The notes: generated by a model not told the origin, from the letters alone. DNA of 64,000 nt from Cucumis sativus (GCF_000004075.3 NC_026657.2:19030501-19094500), one strand, 5' to 3'. Positions 24,606-39,292 are shown, counted from the first letter of the stretch. Numbers and translations: made by a program.

Positions 24606-25396
24606 TGCGTGAAAATGTTTATAATTCTAGAGGGTAGATTTGTAGTTTTGCATTTTTCAAACATGGACTGGGCTTGAATTTTGTCATTTTTGCAAATTCA
24701 AAAGTAGTGTGTCATAGGCCTAATTTCTAAAACTAATTTTGTTATATTTGCAAGAGCTCATTTTTCTATTGGAGTAGGTTGCCAACATTAGTAATCGAAA
24801 GCGGTGGCAAATGGCGATAGCAGTCAACTACAACTACGATGAAATTGTGGTAGCGAAGTAGTGAGGGTAGTTTGTAAAATTAAATCACACACTATAAATT
24901 TGATTGACAATATACTAACCGACAAGGACATAAACCTCCACAACTTTATTTTTTATCTTAACTCAGAAGATCTTAGACCAATGAAGATAATTGTTTTCAC
25001 TTCTAATGACTTTCTTTCCAAACTAAAATAAAACTTTGTTTGCCCTCTTAAAACATCACTGTCAAACTTAATTAATATCAAAGACACATCTAAACTTGTA
25101 ACAATTTTTTTTTCTAGTTCATGTCTCCTTATGAATGTTGTGGATGCCTATTTAAGAGGTAAGTGGTTTATAAATAGTTAGAAATATGCTTAGGTGACAT
25201 TACTGATTAAATCGGAGTTCGAGAAGCTACAAAACGAACTTATTTTTGAAAATTAGCATCATAAATTTCTTGATCGCTAACATCTCATGGAATAAGGGAT
25301 TTAATTGAATGATACTTCGCTCTATCACCCACTCTTCGAGAGCAAATCCCTTTTCCTTCATTCTTTTTCCCCAAGAAAAACAGTGCCCATTTCAGA

Positions 25397-28300
25397 ATGA
25401 ATGTCTTCAAATATCATCACCACTGTCGCCCGCAGATTCTCGGTAGCCTTCTCCTAAATCATTTCATTGGCGAATGCCCTTCTATCAGTTCCCGATTTGG
25501 GTCCAAACAATGCTTCGCCACTCACTCAGAAGACCAACACATGACCCAATTCATGGAATATTTAGATTCCCTGAAAAACTACGAGAAATTGGGTGTACCC
25601 AGAGGTTCAGGCACTGATTCTGATGATGGGTTCGATCTGGGAAGGATGAGAAGGCTGATGGAACGACTGGGTAATCCGCAATCCAGGTTTAAGGTTGCAT
25701 TGCCTCTTATTTTTCCTAGTCTTCACTAAATCTTGCATTTTTGGACTGACCCATTTCATCTGTAGCTCAACTGAGTTAAATTAGTCTTAAAAAGCCGGTA
25801 GATTTGTAATCTTTTATTCATACTAATACTCATCTCATGGGAAAAGATACTACCCATGTTTGAAAATTTCACATGAAAAGTTAAGCTTATAGTGGCTAAA
25901 GGTAGGACAATTGTAGGCAATTCACATTGCTGGAACGAAGGGAAAAGGGTCGACTGCGGCATTCCTTTCGAACATTTTACGAGTAGAGGGATACTCTGTT
26001 GGTTGTTATACTAGGTACAGCCTTTTTGCAACAATTATCAAATTTTCTGTATACTCTTACTCGGGATTGATTTGAGAAGGTTTAACTTTGTGATTGTGAA
26101 TTTCTTCATGTGTAGTCCTCATATTGAAACTATAAGGGAACGTATTTCACTTGGAAGATCTGGAGACATGGTCTCTGGGAAGGCACTAAATTCTCTTTTC
26201 AAAAGGAATAAAGAGGTCTTTGATCAGTCAGTAGAGCTTGAAAATGGACATTTAAGTCACTTTGAGGTATTAATTCATGCTGTCTGTTGTGATTGGAAAT
26301 TCTCTAGGAACTCAAATGGCTTATTTGCTGCTTCTGATTCTTCTACATGATTTTATTGAGCAAAATGATGTACCGTGTCTAGGTTTTCACTTTGTAATTT
26401 GTGTGTCACGTGATCTTTAATAATATATCCTGCATCTTTTTCTTTTTTCTTTTGGTTTCATATAGGAAGATATAAATTGTTCGTGTCAATGATAAACCTT
26501 TGAACTCTTAAAGGTCATTGGACCAATTCAGTCATTGATGTTTTCTTAATCTTTTAGACGGGCTGATGAAATTATCCCAGGTCCTTACTGCTATGGCGTT
26601 CTCGCTCTTTGCTCAAGAAGATGTTGATGTTGCAGTCATTGAGGTTCACTTTCTTTTAACTAATATTTTTCTTTGTCAAGTATTTTCTTTTATTTCCTCC
26701 AGCAAAAGCTTGCAAAAATAGCAAAAACAGAGGCTCTTGCAAAAGTTGAGGTAAGTCATTGACAGTTTGGTCTTATTTTAGGGGCTTTTGCAAAAATAGC
26801 AAAAAAAATTATGATAATAGGGCTCATATCACTACATTTTCTAAATTGTAAAAGTAACAAATTAAAAAGTTGATAACCCTATGATTACCGATATCACTAA
26901 TTTTTCCATATTCGCAATATTCAAAAGATAGGCCCATAAGCTGTTTTTTTAAAAATGTTTTTGTCATTTGATGCAATTACCCCTTATTTTAACTAAAACA
27001 GGCTGGACTTGGTGGTGCACGGGATGCAACAAACATAATTTGCAGCTCTGAACTTGCTGCTGCAGTCATAACTTCAATTGGAGAGGAACACGTGGCTGCC
27101 TTGGGTGGCTCTTTGGAAAGCATTGCAACGGCAAAGGCTGGAATAATTAAACGTGGTTGTCCAGTTAGGTTGTTTTCATGATGTAATTTTGATGCTGTTT
27201 GACTTTGTTAAGCTTTTGATATTCATTATCCACGCATTAGTTAGTTTTTCTTTTCTAATGAGTTGAAATTGTTGGTGATATTATAATTAAATTTGCCGTC
27301 AACCACAAACTTAAGCTTTTGGATAAATTGGTGGTTTAATATGGTATCAGAGCAGGTGGTCCAGGGAGGTCCTGTGTTCAAGCCCACAAGTGAGAGGGAG
27401 TGTTGGTGATATATAATTAAATTTGCCTTCAACCACAAGCTTTCGAGCTTTTGGATGAATCGGTGGTTTAATTGAAATAACCTACAAGAAGTGAAGAGTT
27501 GACTAAAGTCAGCTCGAACTTGCATAAGATCACAGAAATGTTTTCTGCTTGGCTGTAATTATTGTTTGAAATAATTGTTGTGGTTGAAAGACTAAACTGA
27601 AGTTTTTGTCACAATGAACTTCAAGCACAACACAAGAAAACTAAATTGCAATCTGTCTTTCAAATTATTTTGCCATATAGAAAGGCATCAAAATTGGTCT
27701 ATTGCAGTAAATGAGGCAGAAGCAACCTGAACTAAAAGGTCTTAGAGGCTTCCAAAGTCCATTGCCTTTATTCTATAGACATGATCTTGTATAGTTAGAC
27801 TCCCATTCTTGTAGAAGGAGTCCGCTTTTTTTGTACGCCTATGGATTCTTTCATTTTTTTCTTAATGAAAGTTGTTCTTATTAGAAAAAAAAAGGCCCCT
27901 AATGTGATTGAATTTTCTCATATAAAGTTGTTGATGTTAGTTTATGTGTTTGTCTTTGTCTACGTGTGAGAGAGAAGTTTATTCTCCAACCCCTATTGTG
28001 ATATTATTCTCCTGATTCATTCTTCCTTTTCCCTTCTGAAATTTATTCCTAAAAGTTTTCTGAATTTGATGTCAGACAATTCTGGGTGGTCCATTCCTTC
28101 CAAGAATTGAGTACATTCTTCGCGATAAAGCATTGTCCATGTCTTCGCCCGTAATATCAGCCTCAGATCCTGGAAACAGAAGTACCATAAAAGGTGTAAA
28201 CCTGCTCAATGGAGGACTTAGCCAATGTTGCGACATAGTAATTCAAATAGACAATGAAGTATGGCTAGCTCATGTATTCTTAAACAAATATAATTTTACT

Positions 28301-30614
28301 CCTTGAACTTCAACCAAGAGTTCCTTAATCTCTTTGTCAATGCAGTTCATCGAGTTATTGGATGTCAACCTCCGCATGCTTGGACCCCATCAACTTCAGA
28401 ATGCAGCAACTGCAACTTGTGTTATTCTTACTCTCCGTAATTTAGGTATAATATCATTTTGTATATTTGATTTGATATTCGTACTTTCATTTAGAGAATA
28501 AATATGTGATGTGTAATTTATTTCCGTGACACGTTTACTTAAGATGCATTTTTGAAGTGCCCTTTGCATGTGAGGCCTGTGCAGAAGACAGAATACTTTA
28601 GAGACAAATGTATTTAAGTCTTAAAAAGAGATACTTAAAATTTCTTGCTTTTAGATGATATATGATGCAAGATAGATTGTACTTTATTTCACCGAATACT
28701 TTCTTTTAATATTTCCCTAATGAGAAATAATTCAGGCTGGAGAATTTCGGATGCATCTATCAGGAGTGGACTAGAGCAAACATTCCTTATTGGTAGGAGT
28801 CATTTCTTAGCAGCCAGGGAAGCTGAGGTTCTTGGACTACCTGGAGCAACGATATTGCTGGATGGAGGTGCATTCATATTTCTATCTACAATGCATTCAT
28901 ATTTCCGTTTACTAATGTCAAGTTTGGTCCGTTGGGACCTGATCATTGTGCTCATGCTGTGTCTTCTCTACCGTATTGTACTTAAAGATTCTTGGTAATT
29001 TGATGTTCAGTACATGGGCTCTCTTTTCACTGTCGTTGGTAAATGTTTATAATTGGTCTGCTGATGCCTGACACTTGAAGGTTTGCAGAATATTGTAGAT
29101 CTGCTTAGTGTTTTCAACCTACATCAACTGATATATATTTGAGTTATGTTGTTCTGGATATTGGTGCCATGCCTTGCATTCTTTTAGACAGTGTTTTCTA
29201 ATTGGTTCTTGAATGTTTTCACAGCACATACCAAAGACTCTGCTAAAGCATTATTGGATACCATTCAAATGGCTTTCCCTGAGGCTCAATTGGCTCTTGT
29301 GGTTGCAATGGCCAGTGATAAGAATCACGTTGGTTTTGCTAGAGAATTCCTTCAAGGTAAGCCTTCTCCTCTGCAAAGAGTTCGTCTCATATTTTCTTCA
29401 GCATAGAAATTTCTTCTTGATCGTAAATTCTTCGATATTCTTGAAACTTTTGGATTATATAGGCCACATCTGGTTCTTATAACCATGGTTCTTTTGAATC
29501 ATATGAGAATGTCTGCAGAGATAGATTAGCTAAAGTGTGCACATTGAAATAGATGACTGGAAGAAAGTGTGTTAAGAGAAGTTGGTAAGAGAAAATATGT
29601 CTAAAGAGTGAATAAGCGAGAAAACTGTTAGCGACAGTTATGTCAAGTGAACTTATGATAGGTTCTAGAAAATTTCATTTTAGTTCTTGAATATTAGTTG
29701 AAGTTTCAAATTTTAGTTAAAAGAAGCTTAACAAACGAAAACAGAGAAAATTTTATCTTCCTTTCTTTATCATATAGGAGACTGAAAATAAGGTGTGGAC
29801 TCCATCAAATTGCATGCTTCATCTTCTACCTTTGCTCTTCATTTTTTTAAACAAAAAATAAAACCTTTAATTGAAGTAATGAAAAGTAACAAATAAACTT
29901 TCACAAGGGAGAGAAAAACAAAAAGTAAAGAGAAAAAATATAAATAAAGTGAGCTTACTGAGCACCAAAATTAATACGAGTATTCTGAGAAGAAAAATCA
30001 ATCAATAATTTAGGAAAATGATATCATTGATAAGCTTTTAATGTGTAAGTATTGAAGCCCTCTAGGCAACCCTGCTGTTTATTCTCTAAAGTCTTTTGAT
30101 TATGGTCAATCAAATCTTAGAAATGATTGCAATTTAAACAAAGCAATAACTTTCCAAGAGATTTTATACATCTTTCCATATGTTATACAATGTCATGTAA
30201 TTTTGTTCATATCTGTCTACTTTGATGATGTGAGATTGAGATGTAACAATAAAATGCTGACAGTCGGCAGTTAACTGACTTTCAGGTGGAAAATTAGAGT
30301 CCGTTGTCTTAACTGAAGCCCTTATTGGTGGAGGCAAATCAAGGACAACTTCAGCTGCTTTTCTAAGAGACTGCTGGATCCAAGCATCCAATGAATTGGG
30401 GATCCCTATTTCTTTAGAAACTAAAGATGCAGAAGTTTTCTTCACAAGCAAACTCGGAAACAGACCGGTATTGACTACTGAGACCTCGTTATTACATGCC
30501 ATAAAAATTGCTGCCGAGATTCTCAAGCAGAGAACGAAAGGACGGCAAGGTCTTGTCGTAGTATCTGGCTCTCTGCATGCTGTTTCAATGGTGTTAGCTT
30601 CTCTTCATTCTTGA
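25397..30614 (+). CDS. DHFS: Dihydrofolate synthetase (DHFS/GLA1 type)
   Basis: Joins glutamate to dihydropteroate with ATP to make dihydrofolate, the step after dihydropteroate synthase; in plants it is mitochondrial and essential for embryo development. Ten exons: 25397-25693, 25917-26014, 26116-26266, 26581-26643, 27002-27163, 28076-28258, 28346-28445, 28736-28867, 29225-29356, 30286-30614. All borders are GT/AG, and the total of 1647 nt gives 548 residues in one frame. Residues 1-50 look like a mitochondrial presequence (rich in H, S, R). The Mur-ligase fold follows: P-loop [11 protein letters not shown] (102-112), [11 protein letters not shown] (204-214), [12 protein letters not shown] (227-238), GPHQLQNA (331-338) and LDGAHTK (393-399), the last two leading into the C-terminal domain. 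The [18 protein letters not shown] combination separates DHFS from most other Mur ligases; folylpolyglutamate synthase is the nearest alternative. Intron 5 carries a miniature LTR element. Confidence 0.95.
27265..27478 (+). mobile_element. Miniature LTR retroelement (TRIM-like)
   Basis: Two near-identical terminal repeats, 27270-27341 (72 bp) and 27401-27473 (73 bp), both start TGTTGGTGATAT. Immediately after the first lies TGGTATCAGAGC (27342-27353), the primer-binding site for plant initiator-methionine tRNA. A purine tract GTGAGAGGGAG (27390-27400) precedes the second. The element is flanked by the 5-bp direct repeat GAAAT (27265-27269 and 27474-27478). The internal part is only about 60 bp and non-coding, so the element needs proteins in trans. 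The LTR ends have drifted from the canonical CA (TA and TT here). It sits in DHFS intron 5 in sense orientation. Confidence 0.88.
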
Positions 30615-33364
30615 AGTCTTTATTTATGATAGGCACTTCTTTCGTATGTACTTTGAGCATAGTTCTTGAATATTGCCAGATTATTTTCTTAGCATATTTC
30701 TATGAATTATTTGAAGTGTGACATTAATGGCAGGGAAAAGTAATGAAACAACCCTCTCAAAAGGGTGAGAAACTAGAGTAGAATACTACGGAACTCAGCA
30801 TGGATGATCCAAATCTTTACAACAGCGATAAAATTTTCGATAATCTTCTTTGAACAAACTAGAATTCACTACAGGGAATTTTGCGACATAGGGAAGTGTT
30901 GGAAAGAAAAAAAAAAGTCAAGCGAATGAAAAAAGTCATTGGAGATGGTTGTTGAGAAAACTTCATCAGGAGACTTTTTGCCAACGACGCTAACAAGTGT
31001 CAAGAAGAGGGTTCGGCAACCTTCAAAGGGATCAAATGCAACGTACCAATCCAAAAATTTGGGGCATTTTGTGTTAGATTTTCACATGAAAGTATTGTGT
31101 GTGAATATTTGTGAGATACATATTTTATTAGAATAAGAAAAAACAAATGGTTATCATGGATTCAAAAAGACAAGATTTGAGAAAGAATGGGTTTAAAAGT
31201 ATAAATGCTGTTTGTGTTGATTACTCGATGGTTTCAGAAGTTGAAAGCTATTCTGAACACTATTATTGACATTCCAATTGCTGTGTACAGAGCCATTAGT
31301 GAATCATAAAGAGCAGACTGAAAAAGAGAGGTCTAATGGTGGGTAGCCATTATCTTTCACTTTCTCTAAAGCTTTTTAAAGCTTCTTTCCCCATTTTCTT
31401 TAATGCATTTTGATATATATACTTTTTTTTTTTTTTTTTTTTTTGTCTATTTTACCTCTAATTTGATATATATATCTTTTATAGCTGAGATGGGTGGATT
31501 TTAATTTCTAACTTATTAGTTGATATCATATTGATCGGTTAAGCTTCAGTCCAATTAGTTATCATTTTATTTTTAATGTTCTACTTATGTCACTTTTCTA
31601 TGCATTGGGGCACAAAATCTTAGCCAGATTTAGATTAAAAGTTGATTTTTATCACTGTTTTTTCGTTCATTTAGTAACTATTTGATTTTTTTCCGATGAT
31701 ATTTCTAGGTGTATGAGTTAAGCTTACACATCCCAACTAATCATAACTTGTCTTATCCTACTAAATTTGATGGTTAAGAAAATTCATATTTCAAAAAAAT
31801 TCATAAAAATATTAAATTATAAATACGTGGTTATGGTAAATTGAAGTACTCCCTCTTATCCTATTATATTTAGCAAATCAAAGTCTTTTATTTAGTGCCA
31901 AACCAACCTACAATTGTAATCATTGATTTTTTATTGGTAGTTTAAAATTAAACTTATAAAAATTAATTTTACCTCTTGTCTTGCTCCATCATCTTACTTT
32001 CTTGCTTTCTTCCAATGTTAACAGCAACCGTCAACCAAGACCCAAATTAAAAAAAAGGAACAAAGAACTTGTTTTTGTTTTTGAATTTCATGTTAGAATA
32101 TAATGTAACCTTTTACTCAATATTGATGAAAGCTATGGTTAGCAATTGGACTTACTTTTCTAAAGAAAAGAAAAAAGAAAAATTAAAGTTTCCATAACAC
32201 TTGACTTTGAAAATTAAGCATATAACAATTCTAAACTTTTGTCTTGAACGATAATTTTTCTAAACAACTTATATTTAGTTAAGATCTCAACTATGCATAA
32301 CACTATAAAAACATAAGAAGAAACTAATTTAATTTTTAACAAAAAAAACAAAGACGAAATAATATACCAAATAGACCATAGTTTTTAGTTTTAAAAAGTG
32401 GAATAGAGTTGCCAAACGTCTGTGAGAAGTATTTGAATAATAATTATTTTATTTAATTTCAATGACACTTTTAAATATAGCAAAACCAATCAAAATATTT
32501 TTAAAAAATATATATAGCAAGTTTTCATATTCTAATATAGACATTGGTATGTTTCAACCGTTTATCATTTACCATAATTTTTCTAAATCTTACCGTTTTA
32601 CATTTTTATGTCCCAACGATATAATATTTTGATCCTTCGTGAATTAATGCACCCAATTTTTGTAGGTTATATTTTTCAAGAAAGAAAATTACTTTAGGTT
32701 AATAGTTATAGTATATATGTTTCTCTGTCTTGTTTGAAATTGAATTGGCATATATATATATGTTTTGTTATGTCGTTGCCTTCTCTCATGAAATTGATTA
32801 ATTACAAAAATCAAAAGTACTTTAAGTTTAAATACACCATGAGATTTGTAATAAAAGCAAATATGGCATCATATAATGATTTAAACTCTTACCAAGATTT
32901 AAATATAACTTTCAATGTTATTATTACCTTACAATCCAAACATATATAATTTAATGGATTAATATAATTAATTTACTATCTTATCTTTTGTAATTGTTGA
33001 AATACAAACCTTTTAAATCAATAATTGGAAAACACAATTAATACAAACAGAAACCAACCAAATTCAACATTTTTTATTCTACATTTCTATATAGAATTGG
33101 AAACTTTAGAAAAAGGAAATTAGACAGGAAAAAACAACACAAAAAGTGTTAAAATGACTTAACACTTTGTTTGAATTTCATTTTCGTTTAAACAACTTTG
33201 AAATTTTTTATTTAAAATCCATTTTGAATGATTGTACATAATTTCCTTTTTCTCCTCTAAAATAACTTGTTTTCAAGATTAAACATTCAAAAGTTAGTCC
33301 AAAGATAACTGGGTTGGGTTGACAACAACAATTTTATGTTTTGAAGATAGATTGATGAAACATT

Positions 33365-33545
33365 TTTAAATACAGTAAAATAAAATAAAATATTTATATG
33401 TTATAGTAAAATTTTGGATTCTACCATCAGTAGAAACTGATAAACTTCAATCTCTATCTATCAATGTCTATTATTGATAGAATTTGAAATTTTACCGTAT
33501 TTATGTAATGTATTATGAATTATGTTCTATAACAATATATACACA
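33365..33545. repeat. Dispersed GATAG-type repeat, copy 1
   Basis: A block of the form 'acagtaaaat..gataaacttcaatc..tatcaatgtctattattgatag..ttaccgtattt', with inverted TATCAATG/GATAG arms and ends resembling 'kernels' of ATATAGTAAAAT. Related blocks occur near 46540-46690 and 49960-50100, pointing to a MITE-like family. Confidence 0.45.
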
Positions 33546-36500
33546 AATATTAATGAATATATTCATATTTAAGGTTTAAATGCCAACTATTATTTAGTAA
33601 CCCTACAACTAAGCTTTATGTTTAAACAATGGTTTAAATTAAAATTTTGTTTTAAATTTGCTACCAAACACATGCAATGAATTTTGTTGTTATTCTATGT
33701 TTATATATAAAAGAATAAAAAAGTTAAATAAAATAAATCATAATGATATTTGATATAAATTCTAACACAAAGGATATATAACCCAACCTATATTTCTTTA
33801 TGAATTATTATTTCCATGCATGCAAACTCAAAGTTTACTTATAGGTCTAAAAAGAATAATAATATATCAATATTCACCTTACTTTATTTTATTGGAATCA
33901 TTATCAAGTTACTTAGTAGTACAAGTTCGTAGCGAACTTCTTCATTTATCCGTCGGATGTGACTAACAGTTATATTTTTACTATATACTATATTTTCCTT
34001 GGATAAAATTTACCTCTTCTCTTCTCTTCTCTTTTGTTAGATTAAAAAGGTTAAAATATTACAAGTTAAAAAGGGAATAATTTATAGGTTTTTAAAATTA
34101 GGAATTGAAATCCAAATATTTTAAACACTGTTGTTAAAAAAAAAAAAAAGTCTCCAATAAGTTTAACTGGACACTGCAATGAACACTGTTATAGAAATTA
34201 AACACTAAATTTTCTACAGTTTTCGAATGAAGGTCAATTGGAAATAAAAAGGAAAAGAAAGAAGAAAAGTAAAAATTATTCTGTTTATTTATTTATTTAT
34301 TATTATTTTGAAAAATGGGTATTAAATATGAATGATCATTCTCAAAGGACCCACAATCCCAATGAGCAAAGTCTAGAATACTTGTAAGTTTTAAATGATG
34401 AAATGACTCAAACTCCATATGCCATAGAATAATCTCATCAAGTTTTTTCCTTTTTTCTTTCTTTCTCTTTTTCAATTTAAAAATTATTCTTGTTTGTTTA
34501 CATCACTCAAAAGTGACCACTGATCTCCTCAACTTCAAAATATATATATATAAAGTTATTTCTTGTTTATTACAGATAATTAAGATTCTTTTTTCTTTTT
34601 GTTTTTGGTAGCCCATGGATGGGCCTCTCTCTCTTTCTCTCTCTATAATTTCAAAGAACTGATCATCCTCTTTATCATTGGAGATTCCTTTTTGTATAGA
34701 AAAAGTCAACTTTTGATGCTCTCTGTCACATTTTGATTATTACCATCGAACACAACAAACAAAATCTTATAATATATATATACATACAAACCATATAATA
34801 TAATGGAACAATTTAAAACCCACCATTTTCATCCATTGTTATTTGAGTATAATATAATGGAACAATATTTATAGAAATGAAATGATTAGAGGGATATATC
34901 TGAGTATAATTTCTTAGTTTTTTCACTGTAAATAAAATGTGGTTTTGGTTTAGTTGATTTTAGTTTATTCCTGTGCTAGTTTAATTAATATGCCTCCTAG
35001 CTTTTAATAGCGTTGTTTATTTTATTCTTTTTAACTTTTAGTTCTTAAATGAGTTTGCTGGTACTTTGGCTTGTATAACTTAGGGTTTTAGATAGTAGCA
35101 ACTAGGAACTAGCAAGTTTATTTGTTATTTTGTTCAAAATTAATTGCTACAAGTCATAAACCTACCAAACTAAACATTTATTATATGAACTCTCATGTTT
35201 CTAAAATAAATCAAATTTTCAATCCAAATACATACAAAAGTGTGATACACATACAAAGATGTAGTATGTAAACTCTAATTAAAATATTACAGTGCATCTC
35301 GTGATTATTAACTCTCTTGTCTTATTCAAAGTTTGATATAAATATTAACCTTCCAATCATATCCTATTCATACATAAGTTTTCTAACCCTACAACAGAAA
35401 CACACAATTTATTTCTTTTTTAAAATGATACAGTGACTCTATTGAATATGTATATAGAGAACACGTATCTTTCAAATACCAAAGTTAGATTAAAAATATG
35501 TTTGTTAAAAAAAAAAAAGTCATGAAAGAGGAAGCAAAGAGATGATTAATCATAGTGTTTGGGTTTTTTATAACATGGTTAAAAATTACTCGTATTTAAA
35601 ATCACTTATTTTTACACTTTTAAGCACATTTTTCATACTATAATTAAAATCATTTTAAATTATTAAAAAAAATTAACTATTTTTTAAAATGAAAGAAATA
35701 TAATTTTAACGACTTTAAAATTACTCCCAAATATATCAAACCAAATTCAAAAGCTTAACCTAAAACCATTTTATTCTTTTCACACTATTGAACATACTTT
35801 AGAATCTATTCAATCATATTTTACATAATGAACCACTTTTATGGTAACAACTATATATATATATAATCATTACCAAATTTATCTAATATCCATCTCATAT
35901 ACATTATCACCGATACCAATTTTATAAAGTAAAACCCAATTAATGCACACATCATGATTCATAACCAAACATTAAGTTTCAAAAACAAAAATAGAAACTA
36001 CATTTCTCCTGTGAAAGAAAGGAAAGCTAAGTTACAATAACTAAAGCCACTAATACCCAAAAAAGGGATTAAAAGTTAAAAAAGTGATGAAAAAGATGGA
36101 TGTTTTGATAGAAAAAGATATAGATTATTGAAGAAAAAATTATAAAAAGAAGACATTCTTTTGGTGAAGAGGAGGGTGGGGCTAAATAGGTATAAACTCA
36201 CCACTGCATTTTTCCAACCACCAAAAACCTGACTGGTCATTCCTCACTAAATGAACAAAAAGTAAAACCCTCTCTATTTAAGTTCTTTTTTGTCTTTTAC
36301 TTTCAGAAAAATTGTACCAAAAGAAAAACAAAAAAACACAAGAACCCAACAAGAGTATTGGGTATTAATATTAGAAATGTGTTAGATTTCATATGTTTGG
36401 TTGGACATAACAAAATTTGAAGCCTTTCAAACAAACACACAACTACTGCTCATTATAGCATGCATGTTGTGTCCCTTTTCCCCCTCAAAAAAAAAAAAAA

Positions 36501-37940
36501 TCACATTTTTACACTTTGGATTTGTCATCTTATGTATAAAACAATTGGAAGGGTGGGTGATTTTTAATTTTTTTTTTTTTTTTTTGTTCAGTTTTGAGAT
36601 GCTCAAAAAGTAGGGCCTTTTGAATTTGTGAGAAAAAGAAATATGATGAACCATTATACAGAGAGTATTGTACTATTTTATAAAAGTAAAAGAAAGTGGT
36701 GGAAAAATGGTACATTTTGCCTACTCTCTCTAAACTTATAACAAAGAGTTTGGTCCTACACCTTTGTCTCACCCTACTATATACATTTAATTTTGATTTA
36801 AACCAATTCATTGGGAGAGACCAATATTCTTTACCCTTTCGTTTATCTTCATCAAGTCGAGATATCACCTTTTATTTTACATTTAAACATACCCTTGTAA
36901 GTGATTTTGAAACTTTAAAATAAAAATTCATTTTAAAAATTGCTCTGGAAATGCTTTTAACCAGAATAAATTTTAATAATATGAGGAATGTGTTTAACAA
37001 AGTTATAATGTAAACGTTAAATTGATTTATTCTTTCAAAGTGAATTTAAACATCATGACAAATGTTATTATAATTATTTCAAAATCAAACAAAACATGAC
37101 GTTTTAATGATTCATTTTAGACTTTAAACACAAATTTCATATTATTAAAATTGATTTTAAACAATTAAAAGTATTTTCGAAATAATTTTAACTATTTCTT
37201 TTTAGCTTTTTTTTTAAAAAAAATCAATGTCAAGAAATTAGTATCTACCCCGCCCAAATATCTCAATTATTAGTATACATCCTTAACGCTCTGGTCACGC
37301 ATGGTTCCAAAAGAATGTCATTAATAAATAAATGCACAAAAAGATTAAAGAGAAAATTGTAATTTGTAACTACTTCTTAATCACATCAAACATGTCATAA
37401 TTAGTACTATTTTCTAAGTTGCAACCCTTTGTGTCTGCAAAATTGTGAGGTTTTCATGGGGGGTGGGGGGTTGTGTGTTCTAGGGCTTTGCATGGGAAAT
37501 TTAATTTTAAACAACCATATGGGGAAACTATGGGGAGAAAAAGCGAAGATTTTTTAGTGAATGAATGTTAAATAAAGCTAAAATGAATAATAATAATAAT
37601 AGATAATGAAGGAGGGACTAGCAGCTTCCAACGGTTACAGGACATGAATGGGGACAAGTCATCCCAAATGGGACATCCAAATCTAATATGCAATCAACAT
37701 TGTGGGACCCAATTCCACGTCTGACACCTGTCCGATCTCGGCCACACACAATTCCCGAGGTTGTCTAACATCTCCCCCGAAACCCTAAAATCACGACACT
37801 AAACTCCATCTCTATAACATATCAAATAAAAATCAATTATACATTCAACTAGATCACCACGATATGATTATATCTTCATATTAACTTATTATCGTGGTAT
37901 ATTTTACGATGTAAAATCGTCAGTCACATGCTATATGTTT

Positions 37941-37996
37941 ATGTTTTAGTGCGTGTAAGATTACCTTTATGTTTTAGTGCGTGTAAGATTACCTTT
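37941..37996. repeat. 28-bp perfect tandem duplication
   Basis: The unit beginning ATGTTTTAGTGCGTGTAAGA occupies 37941-37968 and is repeated identically at 37969-37996. Confidence 0.92.
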
Positions 37997-39266
37997 ACAA
38001 ATAGGAAGGAAGGAAGAAAGATGATGAGAATGAAGAAGAAAGAGGAAGGAAGGGTTTCAATTAATGGAGGGAGAGTAATGTATAGCTCATACATTTCGTG
38101 GGTGCCTATTCAATGAGGTATTCAGGTTGGGAAATGAATGAAGTTTTTGTTTTTATTATTATGATTTTTAAATTTTTAGAGTGAGAGGACCCATTGGCCC
38201 ATGCAATTAAATATATTATAATTACTACTTCTTTTTATTTATTTATTAGAAAAAGAAAAGAAAAGAAAAAAAGAAGAAGAAATTCTTGTTTTTAAATTTT
38301 GTCCCACATTCCACATCCATAATGGTGTAGGGGGTGCTATAAATGATAAAGGGACCTTATTGCTTCAATCTTAATGTAGCTTGTTATATATATGTTCATA
38401 TATGTACAAAGTTTCTAGCTTTCTTACTTTTATTTCCCTATATTTATTATGCCTTTTTAAAGTCTATCATACATACGTTGTGAAGATGCTTTTGTATATA
38501 TTTGAACAAACAAACATCCCTTTTATTATAGAATGAGATAGTTGTTCGTAATTGTTACATCGAAATTAAAACTCATATTTGTTGTAGTGAAAATTAATAT
38601 ACAAATGTATTCTCTAAACTTTCTACTATTTAAACTCCTATTTTATATTTTAAGGTTCCCCTTCCTACCCCTTTATTTCTTCATTATAAACTTGGTTAAA
38701 GTTTGAATGTTTTGTACTTGGACATGAATTATTGTACCCCCCTCTTTTCTTTTCTTTTTTTACTTAGTACAATGGTTAATTAAATGAAGAAAATGGATTT
38801 AATTAGGGTTTTCTTATACTAAGTTCTTTGAATAATATGTGTTTTAATTAATGGTTGATAAGGGTTCAAATTTAATCATTCTTATTTTTGTAGAAAATAT
38901 ATAATGGAGAAAAACTCTAATAATAATGCTTCAAACCCTAAATCTTAACTATCATACAAACTACCCTAAACCCTAACTATCATACAAACTAACAACTATT
39001 GAGTTTCTAAATATCTAACTTTTTTTATGTAATGATTATGATCTGAATATATATAATTATATATTAATCGAAAAACTTATGAAGTGCATTGTAATTTGAA
39101 GGATTAAATTGATATTTATAAGTGACTAAATGTGAACAGAGAGAGAAGAAGAAGAGGGTTGGTGAAGATGGTAAATGTCAAAATTGATGGATGCTAATAA
39201 GAAATGGACTCATTTGTAGTGAGAAGTAAATATGAGAGAAAATCCAAAGATTCTATCTATGTAACT

Positions 39267-39292
39267 GAGAGAGAGAGAGAGAGAGAGAGAGA
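39267..39292. repeat. (GA)13 microsatellite
   Basis: Thirteen uninterrupted GA dinucleotides. Confidence 0.95.

Larger units (their letters stand above)
22739..25396. other. Intergenic between NDC80 copy and DHFS
   Basis: The divergent upstream regions of the two genes. The middle (23300-24800) is AT-rich, with a TATCAA-repeat block (24245-24605) and a tRNA-like SINE-type segment (24315-24430). No protein gene seen. Confidence 0.55.

Noticed and set aside
31240..31330. Short coding-like run (KAILNTIIDIPIAVYRAISES)
   Set aside because: About 25 residues only, no clear acceptor or partner exons; cannot be distinguished from chance.
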